Part shown: positions 36,184 to 44,577 of the stretch, piece after piece
How the letters are laid out: every line of letters begins with the position of its first letter
Position numbering within the stretch: the stretch's first letter is position 1
Assembly: GCF_036881825.1 (NCBI RefSeq)
Contig: NZ_JBAJMW010000007.1
Location: forward strand, 1 to 64,000
Reading direction: 5' to 3'
Length of the DNA: 64,000 nucleotides
DNA from: Tersicoccus mangrovi
GTDB lineage: Bacteria; Actinomycetota; Actinomycetes; Actinomycetales; Micrococcaceae
Translations under genes and position numbers: made by a program
Notes under the pieces: generated by a model
The model's input: the letters and a program-made list of their open reading frames with translations, nothing else
The model's database searches: none
What the model was told of the DNA's origin: nothing

Positions 36184-37698
36184 CTACTGGACGTCCTCGT
36201 CGACCCAGTCGAAGGTCTTCGTGACGGCCTTCTTCCACAGCCGGAGCTGGCGGTCGCGCTCGGCGCCGTCCATCTGCGGCTCCCAGCGCTTGTCCTCGGC
36301 CCAGTTGGCGGTCACGTCGTCCGTGCTGTCCCAGAACCCGACGGCCAGGCCCGCGGCGTACGCGGCACCGAGCGCCGTCGTCTCGATCACCTTGGGCCGG
36401 ATCACCGGGATGCCGAGGATGTCGGCCTGGAACTGCATCAGCGCGTCATTGGCGACCATGCCGCCGTCCACGCGCAGGTCCTCCATGTCGACCCCGGCGT
36501 CGGCGTTGGCCGCGTCGAGCACCTCACGGGTCTGGAAGGCCGTGGCCTCCAGCGCCGCGCGGGCGATGTGGCCCTTGTTGGCGTAGCGGGTGAGGCCGAC
36601 GATCGCGCCGCGGGCGTCACCGCGCCAGTAGGGGGCGAACAGGCCCGAGAACGCGGGCACGATGTACACCCCGCCGTTGTCCTCGACCGTGCGGGCCAGC
36701 TCCTCCACCTCGGGCGCCGTCTTGATCAGGCCCAAGTTGTCCCGCAGCCACTGGATCAGGGACCCGGTGACGGCGATGGACCCCTCGAGGGCGTAGACCG
36801 GCTTCGCGTCGCCGAGCTTGTAGCAGACCGTGGTCAGCAGCCCGTTCTTCGAGCGGACGATCTCCTCGCCCGTGTTGACGATGAGGAAGTTGCCGGTGCC
36901 GTAGGTGTTCTTGGCGCCGCCCTTCTCGAATGCCGCCTGGCCGAAGGTGGCCGCCTGCTGGTCACCGAGGATGCCGGCCACCGGGGTCTCCCGCAGCAGC
37001 TGCGAGCCGGCGACGGTGCCGTAGACCTCGGAGGAGGACTTGATCTCCGGCAGCATCGAGGCGGGAACCCCGAAGACGTCGAGGATGCCCTGGTCCCAGG
37101 ACAGGGTCTCCAGGTCCATGAACATCGTGCGGGAGGCGTTGGTGACGTCGGTGACGTGCACGCCGCCGTCGACGCCGCCGGTCAGGTTCCACAGCACCCA
37201 GCAGTCGGTGTTGCCGAACAGCAGGTCCCCCGCCTCGGCCTTCTCGCGGGCCCCCTCGACATTGTCGAGGATCCACTTGACCTTGGTGCCGGAGAAGTAG
37301 GTCGCCAGCGGCAGGCCCACCGTGTCCTTGAAGCGCTCGACGCCTCCATCGGCGGCGAGCTCGTCGACGATCTTCTGGGTGCGGGTGTCCTGCCAGACGA
37401 TCGCGTTGTAGACGGCCTTGCCGGTCGTCTTGTCCCACACCACCGCGGTCTCCCGCTGGTTGGTGATGCCGACGGCGGCGATGTCGTGCCGCGTCAGGTT
37501 CGCGCGGCTGAGCGCGGTGCCGATGACCTCGCGGACGTTGGTCCAGATCTCCTCCGGGTCGTGCTCGACCCAGCCGGCGCGCGGGAAGATCTGCTCGTGC
37601 TCGAGCTGGCCGGACGAGACGATGCTGCCGGACTTGTCGAACACGATGGCGCGGGAGGACGTGGTGCCCTGGTCGATCGCCAGAACGTAGTCGGCCAT
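36184..37698 (-). CDS. glpK: Glycerol kinase
   Basis: The enzyme phosphorylates glycerol to sn-glycerol 3-phosphate using ATP. The 504-residue protein has the FGGY-family start YVLAIDQGTTSSRAIVFDKSG, GITNQRETAVVWD, YGTGNFLIVNTGEE, YIVPAFSGLFAPYWRGDARG and the ATP-binding DMEDLRVDGGMVANDALMQFQ. The ATG at 37698 has AAGGAGT upstream. It follows glpF by 39 bases, giving a glpF-glpK uptake-and-trapping operon. A glycerol-3-phosphate dehydrogenase is not in the window. Confidence 0.97.
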   Translation of the reverse strand: MADYVLAIDQGTTSSRAIVFDKSGSIVSSGQLEHEQIFPRAGWVEHDPEEIWTNVREVIGTALSRANLTRHDIAAVGITNQRETAVVWDKTTGKAVYNAIVWQDTRTQKIVDELAADGGVERFKDTVGLPLATYFSGTKVKWILDNVEGAREKAEAGDLLFGNTDCWVLWNLTGGVDGGVHVTDVTNASRTMFMDLETLSWDQGILDVFGVPASMLPEIKSSSEVYGTVAGSQLLRETPVAGILGDQQAATFGQAAFEKGGAKNTYGTGNFLIVNTGEEIVRSKNGLLTTVCYKLGDAKPVYALEGSIAVTGSLIQWLRDNLGLIKTAPEVEELARTVEDNGGVYIVPAFSGLFAPYWRGDARGAIVGLTRYANKGHIARAALEATAFQTREVLDAANADAGVDMEDLRVDGGMVANDALMQFQADILGIPVIRPKVIETTALGAAYAAGLAVGFWDSTDDVTANWAEDKRWEPQMDGAERDRQLRLWKKAVTKTFDWVDEDVQ

Positions 37699-37737
37699 GA
37701 GTGACTCCTTCGTTGGGGATGAACGGATGGACGGGGC

Positions 37738-38484
37738 TCAGGCCGCGGCGGTGGCGACGTGAACGAGCGGGGCCAGCAGGCCGCCGAGAATGCCGCCGAC
37801 GATCGGGCCGACGACGGGGATCCAGGCGTAGCCCCAGTCGCTCGAGCCCTTGCCCTTGATCGGCAGGAACGCGTGGGCGATACGGGGGCCGAGGTCACGG
37901 TTCGGGTTGATGGCGTACCCGGTCGGGCCACCGAGGGAGGCGCCGATGCCGACGACGAGCAGGGCGACGGCCAGCGGGCCGAGGCCGCTCGGCGTGTTGC
38001 CGAAGCTGACGATGACGAACACGAGCACGAAGGTGCCGATGATCTCCGTGATCAGGTTCCAGGGGGTGCTGCGAATCGCGGGACCGGTGGAGAACACGCC
38101 CAGCTTGTTGGCCGGGTCCGGCTCCTCGTCGAAGTGCTGCTTGTACGCGGCCCAGGTGAGCACGGCGCCGAGGATCGAGCCGATCATCTGTGCGAGCAGG
38201 TAGAGGAGGGCGTTGCCCAAGTTCTTGTCGATCCCGGGCGCGAAGGTCGCGGTGTCGGGGTTGACCCACAGGCCGACGGTGACGGCGAAGTTCAGGTGTG
38301 CCCCGGACGCGGCGGCCGCGAAGACGCCGGCGAAGACGGCCAGGCCCCAGCCGAAGTTGACCATCAGGAAACCGCCGCCGTTGCCCTTGGTCTTGGCGAG
38401 GGCGACGTTCGCGACGACGCCGCAGCCGAGCAGCAGCAGCAGCATGGTGCCGAATGTCTCGGCCACGAATGCGTGTAGTGACAC
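37738..38484 (-). CDS. glpF: Glycerol uptake facilitator (aquaglyceroporin) with atypical NPA motifs
   Basis: This MIP-family channel lets glycerol diffuse across the membrane. The 248-residue protein has six helices and the two half-helix loops. In the first loop the family NPA reads NFA (65-67, GAHLNFAVTVG), and in the second it reads NPN (193-195, AINPNRDLGPR). The downstream Arg of the selectivity filter (NRDLGPR) is kept, with the Asp typical of glycerol-permeable members. The GTG at 38484 has GAAGGAG upstream; the open frame continues to 38625 without similarity. It is the first gene of the glpF-glpK operon and divergent from an aldo/keto reductase. Confidence 0.92.
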   Translation of the reverse strand: MSLHAFVAETFGTMLLLLLGCGVVANVALAKTKGNGGGFLMVNFGWGLAVFAGVFAAAASGAHLNFAVTVGLWVNPDTATFAPGIDKNLGNALLYLLAQMIGSILGAVLTWAAYKQHFDEEPDPANKLGVFSTGPAIRSTPWNLITEIIGTFVLVFVIVSFGNTPSGLGPLAVALLVVGIGASLGGPTGYAINPNRDLGPRIAHAFLPIKGKGSSDWGYAWIPVVGPIVGGILGGLLAPLVHVATAAA

Positions 38485-38615
38485 CTTGACTCCTTCAGGG
38501 AAGCGGGCACGACGAACGACGTCGTCCCTCGTGCGCGGGGTGGAACGGAAACCCCGTGGTGCCGGTGGGGTGGTGAACCGGTGTGGTCCCCACCACATCT
38601 TCGAGCCAAGGGCAC

Positions 38616-38627
38616 GGTTGTGCAACC
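38616..38627. promoter_or_regulatory. Inverted repeat GGTTG-TG-CAACC upstream of glpF
   Basis: GGTTGTGCAACC is a perfect short palindrome about 130 bases upstream of glpF and 64 bases upstream of the divergent aldo/keto reductase. It resembles a small dimeric repressor site. A second palindrome, GTGGT-CCCC-ACCAC, lies at 38583-38596. No regulator gene is adjacent, so assignment to a glycerol regulator is speculative. Confidence 0.3.
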
Positions 38628-38677
38628 TGGCGGCCGTCCGGGCCGCGCCGGGCCAAACCGCGACCGACCTGCACGGA

Positions 38678-38683
38678 TAGAGT
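38678..38683 (+). promoter_or_regulatory. -10 box TAGAGT for a leaderless aldo/keto reductase operon
   Basis: TAGAGT is followed by seven bases and the ATG at 38691. This favours that ATG over the in-frame GTG at 38685, which would be too close. No ribosome binding site is present. Confidence 0.5.
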
Positions 38684-38690
38684 CGTGGCC

Positions 38691-39551
38691 ATGAGTCCAG
38701 CCATTCCCCCGGCCGCCGTGACCCGGGAGATCACCCTGAACAACGGCGTGCAGATGCCCACCGTCGGATTCGGCACCTTCCAGATCCCGGCCGAGCGGAC
38801 CGCCGAGCTGGTCGGTGAGGCCCTCGAGACGGGGTACCGGCACGTGGACACGGCGGCCCTGTACCGCAACGAGGCCGGCGTGGGTGCCGCCGTGCGGGAG
38901 GCCGTGTCCGAGGAGGGCGACTTCCGGCTCGACCTGGAGGACGTCTTCGTCACCACGAAGCTGTGGAACGACCGGCACGATGACGCGCGGGCCGCCTTCG
39001 CCCAGTCCCGCGCCGCGCTCGGGCTCAGCACGGTCGACCAGTACCTCATCCACTGGCCGGTGCCCTCGGCGGACCGGTACGTGCACGCCTGGCGCCAGCT
39101 CGAGGGGCTCTACCACGAGGGCGCGGTGCGCAGCATCGGCGTCAGCAACTTCACCGTCCCGCAGCTCGAGCGCCTGCTCGCGGAGACCGACGTCGTGCCC
39201 GCCGTCAACCAGGTGGAGCTGCACCCCTACCTGCAGCAGGACGAGCTGCTCGCCTTCCACGCTGCGCACGGGATCGCGACGGTCGCGTGGAGCCCCCTCG
39301 GACGCGGCGCCTGCCTGCACGACGCGCAGCTGGCCGCCATCGCCGGACCGCTCGGGGTGTCCATCGCCCAGCTGATCCTGCGCTGGCACCTGCAGCGCGG
39401 CAGCGTCGTCATCCCCAAGGCCAGCAGCCCGGCCCGCATCGCCCAGAACATCGACCTGTTCTCCTTCCGGCTCGACGACGAGACGATGGACCGGATCGCC
39501 GGCCTGGATCGCGGCGAGCGGGGCGGCCCCGACCCAGAGACCGTCCGATGA
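38691..39551 (+). CDS. Aldo/keto reductase (2,5-diketo-D-gluconate reductase type)
   Basis: This 286-residue NADPH-dependent reductase begins REITLNNGVQMPTVGFGTFQ and keeps the AKR5-like motifs. GYRHVDTAALYRNEAGVG carries the catalytic Asp and Tyr, VFVTTKLWNDRH the Lys and YLIHWPVP the His. IGVSNFTVPQLERLL, VNQVELHPYLQQ and WSPLGRG complete the barrel, and VIPKASSPARIAQN binds the NADP phosphate. The substrate is an unidentified carbonyl compound. It is the first gene of a three-gene operon: its stop overlaps the next ATG as ATGA. Confidence 0.93.
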   Translation: MSPAIPPAAVTREITLNNGVQMPTVGFGTFQIPAERTAELVGEALETGYRHVDTAALYRNEAGVGAAVREAVSEEGDFRLDLEDVFVTTKLWNDRHDDARAAFAQSRAALGLSTVDQYLIHWPVPSADRYVHAWRQLEGLYHEGAVRSIGVSNFTVPQLERLLAETDVVPAVNQVELHPYLQQDELLAFHAAHGIATVAWSPLGRGACLHDAQLAAIAGPLGVSIAQLILRWHLQRGSVVIPKASSPARIAQNIDLFSFRLDDETMDRIAGLDRGERGGPDPETVR

Positions 39552-40492
39552 GCGGGCGGCAGGAGATGCTCGACCTCCCGGACGGCGCGACCACCCCGAT
39601 CTGGTCGTACGGCGCCGACGGCGGTGCACCGTCCGCGCGCACCGTGCTGCTCGTACACGGCTTCCGCGGCGACCACCACGGGCTCGCCGGTATCGCGGCC
39701 GCCCTCGCCGGTACGTCCCCGACGCTGCGCGTCGTGGTGCCCGACCTGCCCGGCTTCGGCGCGGCGGAGGCCCTGCCCGGCCGTCATGACGTGCCCGCCT
39801 ACGCCCGCTTCGTCCGCAGCGTCGCCGCGGTGGTCAGCCCGGCGTCGGCCCCAGCGCTCGTCGGCCACTCGTTCGGCTCGATCGTCGCGGCCCACGCCGT
39901 CGCGGCGGGACCTGACGCCTTCAGCAGCCTGACCTTGATCAACCCGATCGCCGCCCCCGCGCTGGAGGGTCCGCAGGCGCTGATGTCGCGGCTCGCGCAG
40001 CTCTACTACGCCGCGGGCGCCCGGCTGCCCGAGCCCGTCGGCCAGGCGCTGCTGCGCAACCGGGCGATCGTGCGGCTGATGAGCGAGGTGATGGCGACGA
40101 CGAAGGACCCCGCGCTGCGCCGATTCATCCACGACCAGCACCGACGGTACTTCAGTGCGTTCTCGCAGCGGCGCGTCGTGCAGGAGGCCTTCACGGCGTC
40201 CGTGACCGGCACCGTCACCGAGGCGGCCGACCGGCTGGACCTGCCCGTGCAGCTGATCGCCGGCAACGCGGACGACATCGCCCCGCTGGACACGCAGCAC
40301 CGGCTGCACGCACTGCTGCCGGGGTCCGAGCTGTCCGTGATCGCCGGCGTCGGGCACCTGACGCACTACGAGACGCCCGAGCTCGTCGCCGAGCTGATCG
40401 CCGACTTCCTCGACCGGCACCCCGCTCCCGACACGGCGACCCCGGTGGCGCCGGCCCCACCGGCTGCGCCGGCGACGGGGGTGACGTCGTGA
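39548..40492 (+). CDS. Alpha/beta fold hydrolase
   Basis: The 314-residue protein has TVLLVHGFRGDHHGL at the first strand, VVVPDLPGFGAAE, and the nucleophile elbow GHSFGS with the serine at about residue 107. LIAGNADDIAPLDTQHRL carries the probable catalytic Asp, and VIAGVGHLTHYETPELV the His. This is the complete triad order of epoxide hydrolase/haloalkane dehalogenase-like esterases. The C-terminus ends in a Pro/Ala-rich tail. Its ATG overlaps the upstream reductase stop, and its end overlaps the glycosyltransferase GTG, so all three are translationally coupled. Substrate unknown. Confidence 0.88.
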   Translation: MSGRQEMLDLPDGATTPIWSYGADGGAPSARTVLLVHGFRGDHHGLAGIAAALAGTSPTLRVVVPDLPGFGAAEALPGRHDVPAYARFVRSVAAVVSPASAPALVGHSFGSIVAAHAVAAGPDAFSSLTLINPIAAPALEGPQALMSRLAQLYYAAGARLPEPVGQALLRNRAIVRLMSEVMATTKDPALRRFIHDQHRRYFSAFSQRRVVQEAFTASVTGTVTEAADRLDLPVQLIAGNADDIAPLDTQHRLHALLPGSELSVIAGVGHLTHYETPELVAELIADFLDRHPAPDTATPVAPAPPAAPATGVTS

Positions 40493-41637
40493 GGCTGCTC
40501 GTGGACGCGCGGTTCACCCGGATCGGCCGGCACGACGGCATCAGCCGCTACGGGGCGAGCCTGATCGCCGCGCTGTCCCGGCACACCGACGTCGTCATGC
40601 TCATCCACGACGAGCGGCAGCTCGAGCTGCTGCCGGACGTGCCGTGGGTCAAGGTGTCCAGTCCCCTCTCCCCCGCCGAACTGCTGATCGCGGGCACCGT
40701 CAACCGGCTGAAGCCCGACGTCGTGTTCTGCCCGATGCAGACGATGGGCAGCTTCGGCCGGCGGTACGGGCTGATCCTGACGCTGCACGACACCATCTAC
40801 TACGAGCACCCGACCCCGCCGGGGTTCCTGCCCGCACCGGTGCGGCTGCTGTGGCGGCTCTATCACCGGGCGTACTGGCCGCAGCGGCTGCTGCTGAACC
40901 GCGCGGACGCCGTCGCGACCGTCAGCGCGACCACGGCGGCGGCGATCACCCGCCTCCGGCTGACCCGCCGGCCGGTCACGGTGATCGGCAACGCACCCCA
41001 GCCGGCCTCCGCCGCGGGCCCGCGCGACCCCCGTGTCTCACCGGAACGCTCCCTCGTCTACATGGGCGCGTTCCTGCCGTACAAGAACGTCGAGACGCTG
41101 GTCGCCGCGATGGGACACCTGCCCGGGTACACGCTGCACCTGCTCAGCCGGGTGCCCCCGGTGCGACGGCAGGAACTGTCCGCGGCCGTTCCCGACGGCG
41201 CGGGCGTCGTCTTCCACGACGGGGTCAGCGACGAGGAGTACACGGACCTGCTGCACCGCGCCACCGCGCTGGTCACCCTCTCCCAGGCCGAGGGCTACGG
41301 CCTGCCGCTGGTCGAGGCGATGGCGGAGGGGACCCCGGTGATCGCCAGCGACATCCCGATCTTCCGGGAGGTAGGCGCCGACGCCGTGCGGTACGTGCCC
41401 CCGACGGACCCGGCCGCGGTCGCCGCCGTTGTCCGCGAGCTGGAGGACCCGGAAGCCTTCGCCGCGGCGTCGACACGGGGTGTGCAGCGGGCCGCCGACT
41501 TCGACTGGGACGCCTCCGCCCGGACCCTGCTCGCCCTGGCCGAGGACGTCAAGCGGCAGCGGGACGAGCGCGGCGCAGCGTCCGGTGCGGCGTCGGGGCT
41601 GCTGTCGCGGGTCGCGGCGCGAATCGGCCGCCGCTGA
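40489..41637 (+). CDS. Glycosyltransferase family 4 protein
   Basis: The 382-residue protein begins VDARFTRIGRHDGISRYGASLIAAL, the sugar-donor-type N-terminal domain. The retaining GT-B signature with the EX7E motif follows: EGYGLPLVEAMAEGTPVIASD at about 265-285. No membrane segment is evident, so it probably acts at the inner face of the membrane on a lipid-linked or soluble acceptor. The sequence resembles mannosyl- or other hexosyltransferases of wall or capsule synthesis, but donor and acceptor cannot be specified. The GTG overlaps the hydrolase stop by four bases. It converges on priA across a repeat-bearing gap. Confidence 0.88.
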   Translation: MRLLVDARFTRIGRHDGISRYGASLIAALSRHTDVVMLIHDERQLELLPDVPWVKVSSPLSPAELLIAGTVNRLKPDVVFCPMQTMGSFGRRYGLILTLHDTIYYEHPTPPGFLPAPVRLLWRLYHRAYWPQRLLLNRADAVATVSATTAAAITRLRLTRRPVTVIGNAPQPASAAGPRDPRVSPERSLVYMGAFLPYKNVETLVAAMGHLPGYTLHLLSRVPPVRRQELSAAVPDGAGVVFHDGVSDEEYTDLLHRATALVTLSQAEGYGLPLVEAMAEGTPVIASDIPIFREVGADAVRYVPPTDPAAVAAVVRELEDPEAFAAASTRGVQRAADFDWDASARTLLALAEDVKRQRDERGAASGAASGLLSRVAARIGRR

Positions 41638-41706
41638 TGAGCCGGGCTCGCTCGCGCTGGGCGGCCGACGCGGACCGGCTTTCGCCGAGGCTGCTGCTGC
41701 GCTGAG

Positions 41707-41789
41707 CCTGGATCCGGTCACGGGACACGCCGGGTCCTATCGGGACAGAGCGCCCGATCTCGATCGGCGACAGCGTGTCGTGGGATGGG
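41707..41789. repeat. Intergenic hairpin repeat, copy 1
   Basis: It begins CCTGGATCCGGTCACGGGAC and ends around GCGTGTCGTGGGATGG. GACACGC at 41724-41730 pairs with GCGTGTC at 41773-41779. A related copy lies at 41893-41973 in the same orientation, with clear but imperfect similarity across its length. Confidence 0.65.
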
Positions 41790-41892
41790 GTGGGGCGGGC
41801 TCGACATCTGTCCACTGCCTCGCCGGAAGCCGGGTCCGCGCTCGCGGCAGTGTGGTCGAGCCGTCGATGCACGGGGGCCGGACCCGGCTTCG

Positions 41893-41973
41893 CCTGCACC
41901 CGGTCCCAGGACATGCCCGGAGAGATGGGGACAGGGCGCTGGATCCCGTCCGACGGCGGCGTGTCGCGGGACG
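41893..41973. repeat. Intergenic hairpin repeat, copy 2
   Basis: Starting CCTGCACCCGGTCCCAGGAC, this copy has a longer stem: bases 41903-41917 pair with 41958-41972 except for a two-base internal loop and one G-U pair. Shared blocks with copy 1 are GGGACAG-GCGC and GTGTCG-GGGA. The family differs from the array at 1982-3012. Confidence 0.65.
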
Positions 41974-42018
41974 GAACGCGACGACGCCGGCGGAGGGGCC
42001 GTTGGCGTCCGGGACACG

Positions 42019-44379
42019 TCAGACCAGGTCGAGGCCGTCCAGCCGCAGATGGGCGGGACCGGCACGCTTGCCGGCCCACTGCCGGGCGCGGGAGGCCTTC
42101 AGTGCCGCGGCCACCGCCGCCCCGTGCCGGTAGGGGAAGAACACGAGGGCGCGTTCCTCCCGTTCGCCCGGTGCGGTCCTCGGACTGCCTGCGGCCGGGT
42201 CAGCGCCGGTGGCCATGGGCACCGGACCGATCACCCGGCAACCGTCCGGCAGCTCCGCCCGGTCCAGCAGATCGCGCAACGAGTCCGGCGTGCCGGTCAC
42301 GGCGGCGACGCGGACGGCCGGCGGCAGCGACAGCTCCCGCCGCAGCGCGTACTCGCGTTCGGCGAACCCCGCGGCGTCCCAGCGCACCAGCGCGGCCACC
42401 GCGGCGGACTCCCCCGCCGTGACGACGACGACCCCGCCGTCGGCGGCACCGCGGACCAGACCGGCCGCGCCGAACCACCGACGGACCGTCTCCTCGGCCG
42501 CCCGGAGCGACTCCCGCTCGAGCATCGCGTCGCCGTCGAGCAGCAGGGCCGCGGCGTACCCCTCGGCCGCGACCGGTTCGGCGCCGGACGTGGCGACGAC
42601 GAGCGCGGGCTCGTCGGGCACCTCGGTGCGAATGTGGTCGCCCGAGGACGAGATGACGGGCACCTGCGGGAACGCGCGCCCCAGCTCGTCCGCCGTTCGC
42701 AGCGCTCCCACGGCGATCATCCGCAGTGCGGTCCCGCCGCACACCGGGCAGGCGTACGCGGGGGCGCTGCGCTGGCACCAGCGGCACACGGGCGGGGCGT
42801 GCCGTCCGGACACCGCGAGCGGCCCCGAGCAGTGCGGGCACCGGGCCGGCTGCCGGCAGCGCTGGCACGACAGCGCCGGCGCGTAACCGGTCCGTCCCAC
42901 CTGGACGAGGACGGGTCCCCGGGTCAGGGCGCTGCGCGCCGTCTCATGGGCCAGTTGCGGCAACCGGGCGACGCGGGCGAGCGGATCCCGGGCGGACTGG
43001 ACGCTGTCGGCCGTGCTGACGACGCGTGGCGCCGTACGACGACGGGTGGCACGGTCCGGGCTGAGCGGCTGGGCCCATCCCGAGACGACGAGCCGCTCCG
43101 CCTCGGTGCTCCGACTGGACCCGGCGAGCAGGACGGCGGCCCCGGTCCGGCCGGCCCGGAGCAGGAGCACCTCGCGGCTGTGCTGGTACGGCGCCCGCGG
43201 TTCGACGTGCAGGTCGTCGCCGTCGTCCCACAGGCACAGCAGGCCGAGGTCGGGCACGGGCGCCCAGGCGGCGGACCGGGTGCCGATCGCGACCCGAGCG
43301 GTTCCGAACCGCAGGGCGAGGTAGTTGCGGTACCGCGGGGTCGGGCCGTCGTCGGCGCTGAGGCGGACGACATCGCCCTCGGGCAGCCGGCCGGCGAGGG
43401 CGGCCTCGAGCCGGGCGAGATCCCGCAGATCCGGGACGACGGCGACGGCGCCGCGGCCCGAGGCACGAGTGGCGACGATCGCCGAGGCGAGCAGTTCGGG
43501 CCACGCGTGCGGCCCGTGCCCGGGAGCGGCGTCGAGAACGGCCCGCGGTGATCCCCCGGATCGGACGTGCTCGAGGAAGGCCGCGCCGCGCGGATACAAC
43601 GCGAAGGCGGGGTCGGGCGCGTCGGTGTGCGCGGCACCGTCGGGTCGAGCGATACCCGTGGGGCGCGATTCGGGCGCTGCCGCGCCGTCCGACTCGTCGG
43701 ACGTGCCCGGATCGACGCCACCGACGGTGGCGTGCGCACCCGTCGCGGCCGGCTCCGGCGTCGGCGTGGTCGCCGCCCCGCCGTCACCGGGACGCGGCCC
43801 CGCGTCGTCCGAGGACGAACCGCCGTCGGCCGAGGCCGCATCACCATCCGCCGTGCCCGCCGCACCGTCGGAGGAGCGCGACCCGTCGTCGTCCGAGGAC
43901 GACCTGCCGTTCCAGCGCGTCACATCGGTGGGCAGGTCCAGCTTCTTCTCGACCGCCGCGACCCGGGACGGCACGGCCGCACGCAGCACGTCCCACGTGA
44001 CCCCGGCGTACCGGGCGGCGACCTCCTGGGCGAGGGCGAGCACCTCGGCCGTCAGCACCGGCACGGAGGAGTCCACGCGCTGCAGCTCGGCCAGCCGTCC
44101 ACCCGGATCGGGCTCACGGACGCGCTCGACCACGAAGCCGGAGCGGACCCGGCCCGAGAAGCGCACGGTCACGCGGCAACCCACGGTGACGGCTCCGGCC
44201 ATGGCCGCCGGGATGCGGTAGTCGAAGGGCCGGTCCAGGTGCGGTAGCGGACTGTCGACGACGACGCGGGCGATGTCGACCGGGTCGGCGGCCGGCTCCG
44301 GCGTGGCCCCGGAGCGGACCGGGGGAAGGTCGAGCAGGGCGGCCTGCCCGGAGTGCTCCTCCGGTGTGGACGCTGTCAT
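42019..44379 (-). CDS. priA: Primosomal protein N' lacking helicase motifs (actinobacterial PriA)
   Basis: PriA recognises stalled replication forks and reloads the replisome. The 786-residue protein keeps the 3'-DNA-binding domain (about 35-140, ARVVVDSPLPHLDRPFDYRIP). It also keeps the zinc-binding cysteine cluster CQRCRQPARCPHC through CRWC and CPVCG. The Walker A position reads LDAAPGHGPHAWPELL (282-297) with no GxGKT, and the DEAH position reads WDDGDD, so ATP hydrolysis is not expected. Loss of helicase motifs is known for actinobacterial PriA. A Ser/Asp/Gly-rich insertion of about 95 residues (159-255) separates the domains. The ATG at 44379 has GGAGGGAGGG upstream. It follows metK in the same direction. 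Confidence 0.92.
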   Translation of the reverse strand: MTASTPEEHSGQAALLDLPPVRSGATPEPAADPVDIARVVVDSPLPHLDRPFDYRIPAAMAGAVTVGCRVTVRFSGRVRSGFVVERVREPDPGGRLAELQRVDSSVPVLTAEVLALAQEVAARYAGVTWDVLRAAVPSRVAAVEKKLDLPTDVTRWNGRSSSDDDGSRSSDGAAGTADGDAASADGGSSSDDAGPRPGDGGAATTPTPEPAATGAHATVGGVDPGTSDESDGAAAPESRPTGIARPDGAAHTDAPDPAFALYPRGAAFLEHVRSGGSPRAVLDAAPGHGPHAWPELLASAIVATRASGRGAVAVVPDLRDLARLEAALAGRLPEGDVVRLSADDGPTPRYRNYLALRFGTARVAIGTRSAAWAPVPDLGLLCLWDDGDDLHVEPRAPYQHSREVLLLRAGRTGAAVLLAGSSRSTEAERLVVSGWAQPLSPDRATRRRTAPRVVSTADSVQSARDPLARVARLPQLAHETARSALTRGPVLVQVGRTGYAPALSCQRCRQPARCPHCSGPLAVSGRHAPPVCRWCQRSAPAYACPVCGGTALRMIAVGALRTADELGRAFPQVPVISSSGDHIRTEVPDEPALVVATSGAEPVAAEGYAAALLLDGDAMLERESLRAAEETVRRWFGAAGLVRGAADGGVVVVTAGESAAVAALVRWDAAGFAEREYALRRELSLPPAVRVAAVTGTPDSLRDLLDRAELPDGCRVIGPVPMATGADPAAGSPRTAPGEREERALVFFPYRHGAAVAAALKASRARQWAGKRAGPAHLRLDGLDLV

Positions 44380-44556
44380 CGATCCCTCCCTCCGGCGCGG
44401 GCCGGCGCTTCGTGCGCCCCTCGTTCGCGGAATCAGTCCATCACGGGCTACCGACAGAACCGGACGCGGGCGCACCTCCGCCGATGAGCCCCCGGTCAGC
44501 CCGACGTCGGAGCTCCGCCCGGGCGGACGACCGAGCGGATGAAACCGTGAGAGAGG

Positions 44557-44575
44557 CGCGGTCGACCAGACCGCG
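44557..44575 (-). terminator. Short hairpin after metK
   Basis: CGCGGTC at 44557-44563 pairs with GACCGCG at 44569-44575 around a five-base loop, beginning two bases after the metK stop on the minus strand. It lacks a T-run, so it may be a weak terminator or an mRNA end. The rest of the 44380-44577 gap shows no gene. Confidence 0.4.
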
Positions 44576-44577
44576 GG

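Larger units (their letters stand above)
41638..42018. other. Non-coding gap between the glycosyltransferase and priA
   Basis: No gene is supported in these 381 bases. They contain two related copies of a hairpin-forming element (41707-41789 and 41893-41973) and about 100 bases of unremarkable GC-rich sequence between them. Both flanking genes end here. Confidence 0.7.
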
